Source: JAVJRN01 sp040218415
Lineage (GTDB): Bacteria > Bacteroidota > Bacteroidia > Cytophagales > Cyclobacteriaceae
Assembly: GCA_040218415.1 (NCBI GenBank)
Contig: JAVJRN010000009.1
Coordinates: 1 to 64,000 of the forward strand
Length of the DNA: 64,000 nucleotides
Direction: 5' to 3'
Positions 63,517 through 64,000 of this stretch are shown here, piece after piece. The notes under the pieces were generated by a model. That model worked only from the letters and a program-made list of their open reading frames with translations, was not told the origin of the DNA and made no database searches. Every line of letters begins with the position of its first letter. Positions within the stretch are counted from its first letter, which is position 1. The position numbers were made by a program, and so were the translations under genes.

Positions 63517-64000
63517 ATGAAACCGAATCTGAGAGAAAGACAAATCACATTGAAGCACATAGTCATCGATGACCAGCGCATGATTGGCATCAAATTTTAT
63601 CCCGATAAAGTGATTCAGGCCTTAATCAAAGAGCTTCCAAATCCGAAATGGAGTGAGAAATATGGTATGGTCGTATTGCCAAATAACAGCCAGAATGTGA
63701 GTTTAATTATGGATAAGTTCAAAGGTGTAGCATGGATCAATGGGCAATATTTCTTCACCAATAGACCTATAAATCATGGTACAGATGAATTAAGCGTAGA
63801 CAAGTACAGAAAACGTATACCAACAAAGGGATGGAGATATGTTCCTGAGGAATTCTTACTAAAACTCGAAACTCGAAAATACAGCCTTAATACGGCCAGA
63901 ACATACATATCAATGTTTGAAAAATTCATCAATCATTACAAATATGAAGAGAATCTGATGTCGATCAACGAAGAAATGATACTAAAATATATTCAATCCT
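63517..64000 (+). CDS. Tyrosine-type site-specific recombinase (integrase), 5' part
   Basis: The first 161 residues of an integrase that runs off the right edge. Residues 1-105 are an N-terminal arm with IDDQRMIGIKFYPDKVI and WSEKYGMVVLPNN. Residues from about 117 match the SAM-like core-binding domain of Bacteroidota phage-type integrases: PEEFLLKLETRKYSLNTART, YISMFEKFINHYK, then SINEEMILKYIQS. The catalytic R-H-R-Y part lies outside the window, so activity cannot be judged. Tandem repeats precede it. Confidence 0.88.
   Translation, partial: MKPNLRERQITLKHIVIDDQRMIGIKFYPDKVIQALIKELPNPKWSEKYGMVVLPNNSQNVSLIMDKFKGVAWINGQYFFTNRPINHGTDELSVDKYRKRIPTKGWRYVPEEFLLKLETRKYSLNTARTYISMFEKFINHYKYEENLMSINEEMILKYIQS

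Overview
The window reads as chromosomal DNA of a Bacteroidota bacterium, most likely a free-living Cytophagales-type organism. The evidence is the AT-rich, densely packed gene set, several families largely confined to this phylum (a Lacal_2735-type small protein, DUF2911, PD40/OmpA proteins, a TonB receptor with a carboxypeptidase-like regulatory domain), and a few promoters of the Bacteroidota TAnnTTTG type. I saw no rRNA, tRNA or CRISPR array. Both ends touch mobile DNA: a possible transposase start at the left edge and a tyrosine recombinase at the right edge.

Left third (1-25 kb). A SulP permease is followed, on the minus strand, by a five-gene signalling and glycan block: an H-NOX nitric-oxide sensor, a hybrid histidine kinase with receiver and Hpt domains, a LytTR response regulator and two family 2 glycosyltransferases. 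Next come a phosphodiesterase, an XRE/DUF4870 regulator, and a small regulon (membrane protein plus winged-helix regulator, then a TPR protein plus TonB receptor) whose two halves share a near-identical palindromic operator. An RsbQ-type hydrolase overlaps a PAS histidine kinase. After these are a VF530 protein, two lipoprotein metallopeptidases (M28, M49-like), a DEAD-box helicase, a membrane-anchored MutS-like ATPase and thioredoxin.

Middle (25-46 kb). An ammonium transporter with an unusual periplasmic coiled-coil extension sits with an unrecognised soluble protein. Then come sppA-bioB, a five-gene plus-strand run (folK, TSUP permease, class V aminotransferase, flippase, YfhO membrane protein), an AI-2E-type permease, a large secreted protein of unknown role, a MacB-like permease, and a cysteine cluster (cysE-cysM) followed by a zinc-less sirtuin and an NTF2-like protein.

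Right third (46-64 kb). Unknown lipoprotein, TPR protein, MpaB-type oxygenase with a Bacteroidota-specific hypothetical, a second SulP permease, a tiny basic lipoprotein overlapping a gamma-glutamyltransferase, a PD40/OmpA protein, 3-methyladenine glycosylase, DUF2911 protein, a 54-residue Lacal_2735-type gene, a highly structured intergenic element, a sodium/solute symporter with a large periplasmic PIG-L deacetylase, a zinc-ribbon protein and the start of an integrase.

The two signalling assemblies (H-NOX to LytTR, and RsbQ with a PAS kinase), the shared operator, a hairpin burying a glycosyltransferase start codon, and the structured element near 57.7 kb are the best leads for something not yet described.
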